From: Roseomonas sp.
Lineage (GTDB): Bacteria > Pseudomonadota > Alphaproteobacteria > Acetobacterales > Acetobacteraceae
Length of the DNA stretch: 64,000 nucleotides
Assembly: GCA_020249265.1 (NCBI GenBank)
Contig: JADCGA010000009.1
Coordinates: 1 to 64,000, forward strand
Direction of reading: 5' to 3'
Shown here piece after piece: positions 1 through 9,849 of the stretch; within the stretch, counting starts at the first letter, position 1, and each line of letters starts with the position of its first letter. The translations under genes were made by a program, and so were the position numbers. The notes under the pieces are model-generated. The model ran no database searches. It was not told the origin of the DNA and saw nothing but the letters and a program-made list of their open reading frames with translations.

Positions 1-77
1 ACTATGCCTCACTGGATCAACCAGCCATGGCAGCATAACTTAAGCAAAACAGCCTCCGGCAAACCCGGGGCGGTTCA
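1..77. mobile_element. possible terminus of an IS3-family element
   Basis: Read from position 77 leftwards on the minus strand, the DNA begins TGAACCGCCCCGGGTTTGCC. From memory this is the style of terminal sequence carried by many IS3-family elements. It stops three bases before the IS5-family transposase start codon at 81, so one element may have inserted into, or next to, the other. No transposase of this first element lies in the window. Identification rests on recall of IS ends, so confidence is low. Confidence 0.3.
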
Positions 78-857
78 CCCATGGGAATTTTGGATCGCTT
101 GGTGTTGAGTGACGCTGCCTGGGAACGGATGGCGCCGCTCATTATTGGTCGGCCCGATCAAAAAGGATCGACCGGACGCGATAACCGTATGTTCGTCGAA
201 GGTGTTCTCTGGATCGTGCGTACCGGCTCGCCTTGGCGCGACCTGCCGGACACCTTTGGTGAATGGAACAGCGTGTTCCGCCGCTTTAGCCGCTGGAGCC
301 AGAAGGGCATTTGGCATCGTATTTTCGAGGCCATGTCTGACGATCCGGATTTTGAATATTTGATCGTCGACAGCACTATTATTCGCGCCCATCAGCACGC
401 TTCCGGCGCGAAAAAGGGGGGCCTGAAGATCAAGCCCTTGGCCGCTCGCGCGGTGGGTTGAGCACAAAAATCCATATGGCCGTGCGCGGCTTAGGCTCCC
501 CGGTACGATTTACTCTCACCGGCGGCCAGCGTGGAGATTGTCCCCAGGCCCATTGGCTGATTGACGGACTTGCTGCCGATGTTTTCATCGCAGATACCGC
601 CTACGATGCTGACCCCTTACGCGAAGCCATTGCAGAGAAAGACGCCATCGCTGTCATCCCAAACAACCCATCACGCGCGAAAAAGCATCCTTTTGACAAG
701 CACCTATACGCACAGCGTCACCTGATCGAATGCTGCTTCAGCAAGCTCAAGCAATTCAGGCGCGTCGCAACAAGGTATGAAAAAACAGCAAGAAACTATC
801 TCGCCGTCGTAACACTCGCCGCTACCACACTGTGGCTAAAGTAAATGTCCACACAAC
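78..857 (+). mobile_element. IS5-family (IS427-type) insertion sequence
   Basis: The element carries one transposase split over two frames. Its right edge lies at about 850-858, where the reading frame of a disrupted permease resumes. A left inverted repeat matching the right edge could not be found, and the left edge abuts other sequence at about 77, so the 5' end may be trimmed. Both halves of the catalytic domain are intact, so the coding part looks recent. Confidence 0.75.
81..844 (+). CDS. IS5-family transposase, made by -1 frameshift
   Basis: This is a DDE transposase that cuts and joins its own IS ends. The first frame (81-461) carries the DUF4096-like N-terminal domain and the first catalytic Asp in LIVDSTII. 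The second frame, reached by slipping at A5G6 (411-421), continues GRSRGGLSTKIHM and carries the second Asp (FIADTAYDAD) and the catalytic Glu (HLIECCFSKLKQF). In related elements the same joint reads GAKKGG followed by a Gln-Ala-Leu-Gly-Arg stretch, which the shifted frame restores here (PEDQALGRSRGG). The two frames together give about 250 residues, normal for IS427-type enzymes. The shift is therefore probably programmed and not a mutation. The start at 81 may not be the native one, because upstream sequence looks replaced. Confidence 0.85.
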
Positions 858-1256
858 CTAGGCGCTTTCACCATCCTGCTGGCCCATGCCGGGTTTGGGG
901 CGGCTTACGTGGCGGTGGTAGTGCAGGCCCGTCTGGCCGAAGCAGAGCGCAGCCTGGAAGAAGCCGCCATGGACCTGGGAGCCACGCCCTTTGTCGCCTT
1001 TCCCACCGTCACCCTGCCCTTGATCGCCCCTGCCCTATTGGTGGGCTGGTTGCTGGCCTTCACGCTCTCGCTCGATGATGTGGTGATCGCGTCCTTCGTC
1101 TAGGGACACGCCGGCACCACGTTGCCGATTGCGCTGTTTTCCATGCTGCGCCTTGGGCTGACGCCAGAGGTGAATGCTCTGGGTGCCCTGGTGGTGCTGG
1201 TGGCGGGCAGCGTACTGGCCCTGGCGCTTTGGCTGCTGGGCCGGCGACGGGCATGA
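858..1256 (+). pseudogene. truncated PotI/PotC-type ABC permease
   Basis: The frame encodes the C-terminal half of a spermidine/putrescine-type ABC transporter inner-membrane permease. It reads GAFTILLAHAGFGAAYVAVV, then the EAA loop (EEAAMDLGATPFVAFPTVTL), then the signature SLDDVVIASFV. The 5' half is missing because the IS5-family element ends at the join. In addition an in-frame TAG at 1101-1103 interrupts the gene exactly where family members usually carry Ser (SFV-S-G). After it the frame stays open (TTLPIALFSMLRLG) to the stop at 1254-1256. The partner ABC genes are not seen downstream, so the operon lies upstream of the window or was lost. Confidence 0.8.
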
Positions 1257-1300
1257 GGCGCCGCCATGATTCGGCCCTGGCTTTTGCACTATAAAGCCCC

Positions 1301-1666
1301 ATGCGCGTTTTGCCCCTCGCCCTTGCCGTGCTGCTGGCCGCCTGCGCTGAGCGCTGGGAAAAGCCCGGCGCGACAGAGGCCGACTCGGATGCCGCGCAAG
1401 CCACCTGCACCGCTCAGGCAGCCGAACAGATCAAACCCGCCATGGTGTGGATGCAGGTCCAGCCGGCCTATTGGGAGCCTGGCGAGACCCGCTGCTGGAC
1501 CAGTCCCAATGGGGTCACGAATTGCACCCGCCGCCCGCCGCGGCTCCGCCCGCCGATCTATGATTGGGTGGATGTGAATATCCCAATCAGGCAGGAGGCC
1601 CGCGCCAAGTGCCTGAATGAACAGGGCTTCACTTATAAGGGGCTGCGCCCGCTCAGGCTTTTTTGA
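1301..1666 (+). CDS. small putative lipoprotein
   Basis: The product has 121 residues. The N-terminus is a short hydrophobic signal ending in the lipobox LLAAC, so it should be cleaved and lipidated at Cys15. The mature part is rich in Cys, Trp and Pro (ETRCWTSPNG, NCTRRPPR) and has no catalytic motif that I recognise. It stands alone between the permease relic and the aminotransferase gene. An overlapping frame from 1266 is less likely because it lacks a signal and is dominated by Pro/Ser. Function unknown. Confidence 0.65.
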   Translation: MRVLPLALAVLLAACAERWEKPGATEADSDAAQATCTAQAAEQIKPAMVWMQVQPAYWEPGETRCWTSPNGVTNCTRRPPRLRPPIYDWVDVNIPIRQEARAKCLNEQGFTYKGLRPLRLF

Positions 1667-1703
1667 CGTTCCCCGGGTTGATGCTTCGGGGGTGCGGGAT
1701 TAG

Positions 1704-3379
<1,676 letters not shown>

Positions 3380-3429
3380 GCCGCAGGAGCGCCGTAATCT
3401 AACCCTTTCTTCAATAGGAATGCTTCTCG

Positions 3430-4632
3430 ATGCCCGCCCTTGCCGAACGTTTGAACCGCGTTTCCATCTCCGCTTCCGTGATCATGACGATCAAGGCGCG
3501 GGAATTGGCGGCGCAGGGCATCAAGGTGATCAGCCTGGCCTCTGGCGAGCCCGATTTTCCCTCACCACCGCATGCGATTGAAGCGGCGCATCAGGCGGCA
3601 CTCGCGGGTGATACCAAATACCCTCCGCAGGATGGCACCAAGCGGCTCAAGGAAGCGGTGCAGCGGAAGTTCAAGCGCGACAATAACCTCGACTACGCGC
3701 TTGATGAGATCATGGTCACCAATGGCGGCAAGCAAAGCATCTTCAACGCCTTCATGGCGACGATTGATCCGGGCGATGAGGTGCTGATCCCGGCCCCCTT
3801 CTGGGTTTCCTATGCCGAAATGGCGAAGGTTGCGGGCGGCGTGCCGGTCACCATCAATTGCCCGCAGAATAATGGCTTCAAGCTGCGGCCTGAGGATTTG
3901 GATGCCGCCATTACACCCAAGACCAAATGGGTGATGATCAATTTCCCGAATAATCCAACGGGTGCGGCATGTTCGCGCGCCGAAATGCAGGCGATTGCGG
4001 CGGTGCTGATGAAGCACCCGCATGTCTGGGTCATGACCGATGATATGTATGAACATCTGGTCTATGACGGGTTTGAATTCTGCACCATTGCCGATGTGGA
4101 ACCGCGCCTGAAGGACCGGACACTCACGGTGAATGGCGCGTCAAAAACCTATGCCATGACCGGCTGGCGCATCGGCTTTTGCGGCGGACCCAAGGCGCTG
4201 ATCAAGGGCATGATGAATATGCAGGGCCAGGCGACGGCGGGGGTTTCCACTATCTCCCAAGCTGCGGTTGCGGCTGCCTTGGATGGGCCGCAGGAATTGG
4301 TGCGCGAAAGGGCCGAAGAATATCGCCAGCGCCGCGATCTGGTGGTGGAGATGCTGAATGCCGCACCGGGTATTTCCTGCCACAAGCCGGAAGGGGCGTT
4401 TTACGTCTTCCCGAATATCGCCGGCTGCATCGGCAAAACCAGCAAGGGCGGGCGCAGGATCGAAACCGATACGGATTTCGCCATGGCGCTGTTGGAAGAA
4501 AAATATGTCGCAACCGTGCAGGGCACGGCCTATGGCATGTCGCCCTATTTGCGGATTTCCTACGCGACCAATACGGAGAACCTGCGTGAGGCCTGCGGCC
4601 GCATTCAGGAATTCTGCCGCGACTTGAGCTGA
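3430..4632 (+). CDS. aatA: aspartate/aromatic aminotransferase, class I (copy 2)
   Basis: A second 400-residue class I aminotransferase, of the same length and clearly homologous along its whole length to the product of 1737-2939. It carries NFPNNPTGAACSRAEM, the PLP lysine in [17 protein letters not shown] and the carboxylate-binding Arg in YLRISYATN. Differences between the copies are spread evenly, so the duplication is not recent. It is preceded by a short gap and followed after seven bases by a two-domain GNAT gene. The role may be aspartate or another dicarboxylic or aromatic amino acid; which one is not visible here. Confidence 0.92.
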   Translation: MPALAERLNRVSISASVIMTIKARELAAQGIKVISLASGEPDFPSPPHAIEAAHQAALAGDTKYPPQDGTKRLKEAVQRKFKRDNNLDYALDEIMVTNGGKQSIFNAFMATIDPGDEVLIPAPFWVSYAEMAKVAGGVPVTINCPQNNGFKLRPEDLDAAITPKTKWVMINFPNNPTGAACSRAEMQAIAAVLMKHPHVWVMTDDMYEHLVYDGFEFCTIADVEPRLKDRTLTVNGASKTYAMTGWRIGFCGGPKALIKGMMNMQGQATAGVSTISQAAVAAALDGPQELVRERAEEYRQRRDLVVEMLNAAPGISCHKPEGAFYVFPNIAGCIGKTSKGGRRIETDTDFAMALLEEKYVATVQGTAYGMSPYLRISYATNTENLREACGRIQEFCRDLS

Positions 4633-4639
4633 ACGCGCG

Positions 4640-5635
4640 ATGCTGCGCGCGGGGCGCGATTCGGACGCGGCGGGCTTCATTGCGCTGATCCGCGATTGCT
4701 GGGCGGAATATCCGGGCTGCGTCTTTGATCTGGATGGGGAATTGCCGGAACTCCGCGCGCTCGCCAGTTATTTTGCTGCACAAGATGGCGCGCTTTGGGT
4801 GGCCGAAGTTGCGGGCGCGGTGGTCGGCATGGCCGCCGCGCATCCTTTGCCTGGCACGCCGGATTGGGAAATTTGCCGCGTCTATGTTGCGGCCAGCCAG
4901 CGCGGCACGGGCCTGGCCGTGGCGCTGATGGAAGCAGCAGAAGCCCATGCGCGAGAAGCGGGGGCGGAGGTGATCCGGCTTTGGTCCGATACACGCTTCA
5001 CCCGCGCGCATAGATTCTACGCCAAGCTTGGCTATGTGCGGCAGGGGCCGATCCACGTTTGTAATGATCTTTCCAATTCGCTGAATTTTCCCTTCGTGAA
5101 GGCAGCGCGCGGCGTGGTTGTGCAAGCGCTGGATGCCTCGGCCGCCGAACATGCCGAACGGCCCTTGGCGGATATTCTGGTGGCTTGCGTTGCCGCCGGC
5201 GCTTCGGTTTCCTTCCTGCCGCCGCTGAGTGCTGAGGCTGCGCAGGGTTTCTGGCGGCGCAGCCTTGCCGATATCGCACTTGACCGGAAAGTCATCTGGG
5301 TCGCTTGGGCAGATGGCGTTTTGGTTGGCACCGTGACGCTTGATCTGGCAACGCCCCCCAATCAGCCACACCGCGCAGAAGTGGCGAAGCTTCTCGTGCA
5401 TCCGGCAGCGCGGCGGCGCGGCGTGGGACAGGCGCTGATGGCGGCTTTGGAAGCGGCAGCGGCGCAGCGCGGGCGGCGCTTGCTGACACTCGACACCCGC
5501 GCTGATGATGCTGGAGAGGCTTTGTATCGCGCGCTTGGCTGGCAGGAAGCCGGGCGCATTCCGGGCTTTGCGCTGAATGCAGATGGCAGCGCCTCGGCAA
5601 CCGTATTCTTCTACAAGCAGATAGGTGACGCATGA
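4640..5635 (+). CDS. tandem two-domain GNAT acetyltransferase
   Basis: The protein has 331 residues and contains two GNAT domains in tandem. The first has the acetyl-CoA loop VYVAASQRGTGLAVAL at about residues 88-103, the second LLVHPAARRRGVGQAL at about 250-265. Each is followed by its own C-terminal strand (RFYAKLGYVRQG and ALYRALGWQEAG). Both loops keep the residues needed to bind acetyl-CoA. It overlaps the DinB-like gene by ATGA, so the pair is probably co-translated. The substrate is unknown. Confidence 0.85.
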   Translation: MLRAGRDSDAAGFIALIRDCWAEYPGCVFDLDGELPELRALASYFAAQDGALWVAEVAGAVVGMAAAHPLPGTPDWEICRVYVAASQRGTGLAVALMEAAEAHAREAGAEVIRLWSDTRFTRAHRFYAKLGYVRQGPIHVCNDLSNSLNFPFVKAARGVVVQALDASAAEHAERPLADILVACVAAGASVSFLPPLSAEAAQGFWRRSLADIALDRKVIWVAWADGVLVGTVTLDLATPPNQPHRAEVAKLLVHPAARRRGVGQALMAALEAAAAQRGRRLLTLDTRADDAGEALYRALGWQEAGRIPGFALNADGSASATVFFYKQIGDA

Positions 5636-6153
5636 TTTCGGTGGATTGGTGCCGCATGATGGCGGCCTATAACAGCGAAATGAACCGCCGGCTTTACGCC
5701 GCTGCCGATGGGCTGGATGCAAGCGCGCGGCAAGCAGATGGCGGCGCCTTTTGGGGCAGCATCCAAGGCACGCTTAGCCATTTGCTGTGGGGCGATACCA
5801 CCTGGATGAGCCGCTTTGACGCTTGGGAAAAACCGAGCGTTGGCATGAAGCAAAGCCCTGTCATGATCACGGATTGGCTTGAGTTGAAATCCCGCCGCGC
5901 GGCCGCGGATGCGAAGATTGAAGCCTGGGCGGCGCGTTTGACGCCCGAAGCCCTGGCGGCGCCGCTGAGTTGGTATTCCGGCATTGCGGAGCGTGAGGTC
6001 AGCATGCCGCTTTGGATCACGGTCGGGCATTTTTTCAATCATCAGACGCATCATCGCGGCCAGGCGCATGCGCTGCTGACGCGCGCCGGGGCGGCCACGG
6101 GTGATACGGATTTGCCTTGGGTGCTGGATTTGCCGGCGCTTGGGCTCAACTGA
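5632..6153 (+). CDS. DinB/YfiT-like putative metalloenzyme
   Basis: A 173-residue four-helix-bundle protein of the DinB superfamily. Family members bind a divalent metal with three His residues; here candidates are His in GTLSHLLWGD (about residue 46) and the pair in HFFNHQTHHRGQAHALL near the C-terminus. Relatives include thiol-dependent transferases and enzymes of unknown substrate, so only the fold is asserted. It begins in a four-base overlap with the GNAT gene and ends a few bases into the convergent transporter gene. Confidence 0.85.
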   Translation: MISVDWCRMMAAYNSEMNRRLYAAADGLDASARQADGGAFWGSIQGTLSHLLWGDTTWMSRFDAWEKPSVGMKQSPVMITDWLELKSRRAAADAKIEAWAARLTPEALAAPLSWYSGIAEREVSMPLWITVGHFFNHQTHHRGQAHALLTRAGAATGDTDLPWVLDLPALGLN

Positions 6154-7099
6154 GTTTTGCGGTGGATTTTGCCGTCTGTGCCGATAGTGCCGCAAGAAAA
6201 GCCCCCAGGCTGATCGCGACAGCCCCCAGGATTTCAAACACACTCGGCACTTCACCCAGGATGAAAAAGGCCAGCAGGAAGCTTGCAACCGGCAGCAAGG
6301 CAAGGCTCATCGCCGCCGCCGGCGCGCCAAGCAGCATGGTCGAACGCCCAAGCGAGAAAATGGTCAAGGCACCCATCAGCACACCCTGATAGAAGCCCTG
6401 GAACAGCAGGTCGGAGACTGGGATTTGCGTGAGCTTGGATGCATCCCAAAAGAACCAGACGAAAACCGGCAAATAGATCAGCATGGAATAGACGCTGAGC
6501 AAGGCAGCACCTTGCAGCGCGGAAAGGCCGGAACGGCGCATGCGCAGCAGATAGACCGAGCCCAACATGCCCGCGCCAACAAACAGGATATCGCCCTTCC
6601 AGTAATCAAGATGGATGCTGGCCGCGCTGACACCACCAATGGAGAGCGCACCCAGCGTGATCAGTGCGAGGCCATATTTGCGCAGGCGAGAAATCGCTTC
6701 ACCCAGGAAATAAAAGCAGAGCAGGCTGGTGAATAGCGGCATGAGGCCAGTGGAAAGCGTGAGATGTCCCGCCGGTGCGAGGGCGAGCCCCTGCGCTGTC
6801 AACATGGCCAAGGGCGCACCTTGCAGCAGTGCGAACCAAAGCCCCTCAAGCCATGCATGGCGCGGCATGGAACCCGCAAGCCGGAGCAGCACCGGCAGCA
6901 GGATCAAGCCCCCGATGCCATAGCGCAGTAGGACAACATCCGCAGGTGTCACGGATTCAGTGACCGCCAGCCGCGTAAAGGCCGGCCAGGCTGACCAGAC
7001 AATGACCGTGAGCGCGGCCCATAAGGCGCCATGTAGCTTGGTGTTTGTCGTAACCTCGGCAACGGGGCCTTGGGCATGGGCCGACATGTGAGGCTTCAA
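6146..7099 (-). CDS. EamA/DMT-superfamily transporter
   Basis: This inner-membrane protein of 317 residues has about ten hydrophobic segments in two homologous EamA repeats, the usual build of drug/metabolite exporters (RhaT, YdcZ and others). The N-terminal 20 residues are hydrophilic, then WAALTVIVWSAWPAFTRLAV starts the first segment. The gene is convergent with the DinB-like gene and overlaps its 3' end by eight bases. Substrate unknown; many family members export amino acids or metabolites, which would fit the neighbouring aminotransferases but is not shown. Confidence 0.88.
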   Translation of the reverse strand: MKPHMSAHAQGPVAEVTTNTKLHGALWAALTVIVWSAWPAFTRLAVTESVTPADVVLLRYGIGGLILLPVLLRLAGSMPRHAWLEGLWFALLQGAPLAMLTAQGLALAPAGHLTLSTGLMPLFTSLLCFYFLGEAISRLRKYGLALITLGALSIGGVSAASIHLDYWKGDILFVGAGMLGSVYLLRMRRSGLSALQGAALLSVYSMLIYLPVFVWFFWDASKLTQIPVSDLLFQGFYQGVLMGALTIFSLGRSTMLLGAPAAAMSLALLPVASFLLAFFILGEVPSVFEILGAVAISLGAFLAALSAQTAKSTAKLS

Positions 7100-7129
7100 T
7101 CACGCCTGAGGAGCAGAAGGCGCAAGTCT

Positions 7130-9190
7130 TCAGCCCTTCGGCACGCCGGCCAATTCCAGACCGCGTGCATAACTATCGCGATCTTCCTGCCGGGCGAGGG
7201 GGTAGCTCGCGATGAAGCGTGCAATTGTGAAATGCGGTTCCAGTTGCAGGAGTTTTTGCACATAGGCAGCCGCTTCCTCACGCCGACCAAGATGGCCGAG
7301 TGCTGCGATGAGATGTTTGTAGCTATTCGAGAAATCCGGACAGGCACGCACAGCGCGCTTTCCAAAGCGATAAGCCGCTGCGTAATCACCCTTGAGAACA
7401 TAAGTTGTTGTGTAAATCGTATCACCGAAATACGCATTGGGATCAAAGCTGGAAAGCGCTGTATAGCGCTGAAGATGTTGAAGCGCAGCATCAGGATCGC
7501 CCGCATAATTATGGGTGGCCGCACTCATGGCCCACGTGAAGGTGATATTTGGGTTTAATCGAAGTGAGATGTTAAAGTAATACTGGGCTAGTTCGTAATC
7601 TTTCTCAAAGAAAGCACACATGTGTCCGCAAATAGCGAAAGCTTCGGCATTTTCAGGATCCGTTCGGATCGCCTGAGTCGCTAGCTCACGAGCTTTTTCG
7701 AGACTCTCGCAGGGATCGGTGGCCCATCCTTGGCCCGTGTGAAATCCATACCAGAACGCCTTCCAGGCTGCTGCCTTGGCATTTTGCGGATCAAGGCGTA
7801 GAGCTTGGTCGAGCAACTCGCCAGCCTTCTCGAAAGGCGCCCGCTGCATTGCAAAAAACATAGGCAAAGCCTGCACTACAAGTCTAGTAGCACTCGACCA
7901 GCGTGAGGTACTTTGCTGTCCTTCAATGAACAGGATCGCCGGATCAATACGTGCTACCACCGGCGCTACAACCCGGTCATGAAGCTGATCCATCATCGAA
8001 GTCGCAAGTTCAAACCGATCACTCCACACCGGCCGAATATCCTGGCCGATATCCAAAAGCCGGATGCTGATGCTGATCTTCTCCGCCCCGCTGATCAGAT
8101 TGCCTTCCACCGCGTAGTGCCAGCCCTTTGACCGAAGCATGGCTTCATCCCATTGCGCCGTCTGCGGCTGCGGCGTCAGTGCGGCGACCACATCAAACCA
8201 ACGGAACCTTGCGAGGGCTGAGGCGATTTCCTGGCTGAGCGAAAAGGCCAGTTGCGCATTATCCTCAGTGGTTGATTGGAAGGGAATGACCCCAATGCGC
8301 AGCCGCGACGCCGTTGGCGCCGAAACGGCAATGCTTGCGCGCGATTCATGATGCGCCGGGGGGCCAAGCCCAGTCTCAATCTTCGGGCGCGTCGGCGCGG
8401 AACGCAGCTTTTCGTAAAGCGCCCTGGTTTCGGCCGCGGGTTCAACCTCCAAGCGGCTCCGCATCGCCATGCGGCAGCGTTCAAACTCACGAAGCGCCTG
8501 CGCCTTTTCACCCAGTTCGGCCAGGGCGGCCATCAGAATACGGCTGGCGCCTTCATGGGTCGGCTCACAGGCAATGATGCGGCGCGCGAGGCCCGCGCGC
8601 CTTTCGGCTGGAACATCGGCCCGCGCGATCTGGTGCAATTCCTCATCAAAAACTGCGGTGATTTCGGTCGCGAAGCGGGCGCGTTCCAACAGAAGCCATT
8701 CGTCAAAGGCTTCCGAAATACCGTTCAAATCTTCCAGCAATTCACCTTCACAGAGCGCCGCGAGATCGGTCCTGAGCAGATTGGCGGGGTGCGGGCCGGC
8801 CAGGATGGCCGCACTATCCACCCAGCAGGCCCGCTGGTTCAGGCGGACCATTTCGGCATCGGTTTCAAGCACCTCATCCGCCAAGGGGCCGAAGGCCAAC
8901 AGCAATTCCCGCAGGGATTGCCGCAGGCTGGCGCGGGCCTGCTGGTCCGGCACACGATCCCAGAGCAGTGCGGCTATCTTGGCCCTGGGCACCCGCTGGC
9001 CGGCATGCAGACAAAGATAACCCAAAATGGCGCGGGCCTTGCGGCCGCGGGGCACCAGATCCTCACCCAGATAGCTGATGGCCCGAAGCGCACCGAGGAG
9101 GTGGATGCGAACAACCGCCTGCCGGGCGCCGACATCCAGCGCCACAAGGTTGTTCTGATTGGCATTTTGTTGCGCCAATGCCACCCCCAA
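7130..9190 (-). CDS. SARP/BTAD-type regulator with TPR C-terminus
   Basis: A 686-residue transcription factor-like protein. Residues about 25-105 form an OmpR/SARP-type winged helix (VRIHLLGALRAISYLG, GRKARAILGYLCLH, RLNQRACWVDSAAILAG). Residues about 115-260 are the helical bacterial transcriptional activator domain (ARRIIACEPTHEGASRILMA). Next comes a TolB/FlgO-like region (RIGVIPFQSTTEDNAQLAFS), and the last 250 residues are TPR-like helices. There is no transmembrane segment. The frame opens at a TTG (9190) and no ATG near the N-terminus fits; an in-frame GTG at 9184 is an alternative. It is divergent from the repeat-peptide gene, so that gene is its most obvious target. The signal sensed is unknown. 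Confidence 0.85.
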   Translation of the reverse strand: MGVALAQQNANQNNLVALDVGARQAVVRIHLLGALRAISYLGEDLVPRGRKARAILGYLCLHAGQRVPRAKIAALLWDRVPDQQARASLRQSLRELLLAFGPLADEVLETDAEMVRLNQRACWVDSAAILAGPHPANLLRTDLAALCEGELLEDLNGISEAFDEWLLLERARFATEITAVFDEELHQIARADVPAERRAGLARRIIACEPTHEGASRILMAALAELGEKAQALREFERCRMAMRSRLEVEPAAETRALYEKLRSAPTRPKIETGLGPPAHHESRASIAVSAPTASRLRIGVIPFQSTTEDNAQLAFSLSQEIASALARFRWFDVVAALTPQPQTAQWDEAMLRSKGWHYAVEGNLISGAEKISISIRLLDIGQDIRPVWSDRFELATSMMDQLHDRVVAPVVARIDPAILFIEGQQSTSRWSSATRLVVQALPMFFAMQRAPFEKAGELLDQALRLDPQNAKAAAWKAFWYGFHTGQGWATDPCESLEKARELATQAIRTDPENAEAFAICGHMCAFFEKDYELAQYYFNISLRLNPNITFTWAMSAATHNYAGDPDAALQHLQRYTALSSFDPNAYFGDTIYTTTYVLKGDYAAAYRFGKRAVRACPDFSNSYKHLIAALGHLGRREEAAAYVQKLLQLEPHFTIARFIASYPLARQEDRDSYARGLELAGVPKG

Positions 9191-9411
9191 TGATTGTCCT
9201 CAACGGACGCTATACTACCAAGCTATAACCTGCGGTTGTGTCATGCAAGCATTATTTCACGCCAAAATGCGTTTTTTTAACGCTGCCCTTATGCTGGCTT
9301 CACAGCCCTTTCACGCCCGGCCATCAAGCTACACCCTATCAACGCTTCGCAACCGCGCGGTTCAACTTCTGGTAGCATCCAGGTCGAGCCCCAAACACAG
9401 GAGATGGTAAA

Positions 9412-9756
9412 ATGAACGAGATGCACATGCAACAGCTTCCTTCCATGAAGCCGGTTTCCCTTGGTGGGGCCGCGATCGCCGATGCAGGCAAAGTCCGCTT
9501 CGGCGCCCTCGCACCAAGCCTGCCGCTGGTGCGCGCTTCTGCCGAAGCGGTGTCCGATGCAGGCAAGGTTCGCCTGGGCGGCTATGCGCCCAGCCTTCCG
9601 CCGGTGCGCGTTTCCGCCGAAGCCATTGCCGATAGCGACAAGGTTCGCCTGGGCGGCTATGCGCCCAGCCTTCCGCCGGTGCGCGTTTCCGCCGAAGCCA
9701 TTGCCGATGCAGGCAAGGTTCGCCTGGGTGGCTATGCGCCCAGCCTGCCGCGCTGA
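9412..9756 (+). CDS. four-repeat small protein, candidate peptide precursor
   Basis: The product has 114 residues: a short leader (MNEMHMQQLPSMKPVSLGG) followed by four units with consensus DAGKVRLGGYAPSLPPVRVS spaced every 25 residues, the last ending in YAPSLPR. There is no cysteine and no tryptophan, no signal peptide and no membrane segment. A good ribosome-binding site (AGGAG at about 9400) precedes the ATG. The layout of leader plus near-identical repeats is that of a multi-core precursor peptide, or alternatively of a low-complexity structural or binding-repeat protein. It lies between the divergent SARP-type regulator and a DUF6065-like gene. I do not recognise the family; the precursor idea is inference. 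Confidence 0.6.
   Translation: MNEMHMQQLPSMKPVSLGGAAIADAGKVRFGALAPSLPLVRASAEAVSDAGKVRLGGYAPSLPPVRVSAEAIADSDKVRLGGYAPSLPPVRVSAEAIADAGKVRLGGYAPSLPR
9481..9753 (+). repeat. tandem 75-bp coding repeats (3.6 copies)
   Basis: Units begin with GAT at 9481, 9556, 9631 and 9706, exactly 75 bases apart. Units 2 to 4 are almost identical at the base level, including third positions, while unit 1 is more diverged (VRFGALAPSLP against VRLGGYAPSLP). This indicates recent expansion of the 3' units by unequal exchange or slippage while keeping the frame. Confidence 0.9.
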
Positions 9757-9775
9757 AGCTTAGGCCCATGGCGTA

Positions 9776-9792
9776 GGGGGCAAGACGCCCCC
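9776..9792 (+). terminator. GC hairpin after the repeat-peptide gene
   Basis: GGGGGC and GCCCCC form a perfect 6-bp stem with loop AAGAC, 20 bases after the stop of the repeat-peptide gene. No run of T follows, so it may reduce or pause transcription into the next gene and not stop it fully. Confidence 0.45.
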
Positions 9793-9849
9793 GGATGGCA
9801 GTTTGGGGTGATTTGCGGAAGAGTTTCTCCTTCCTCATCCCCCAACAGC

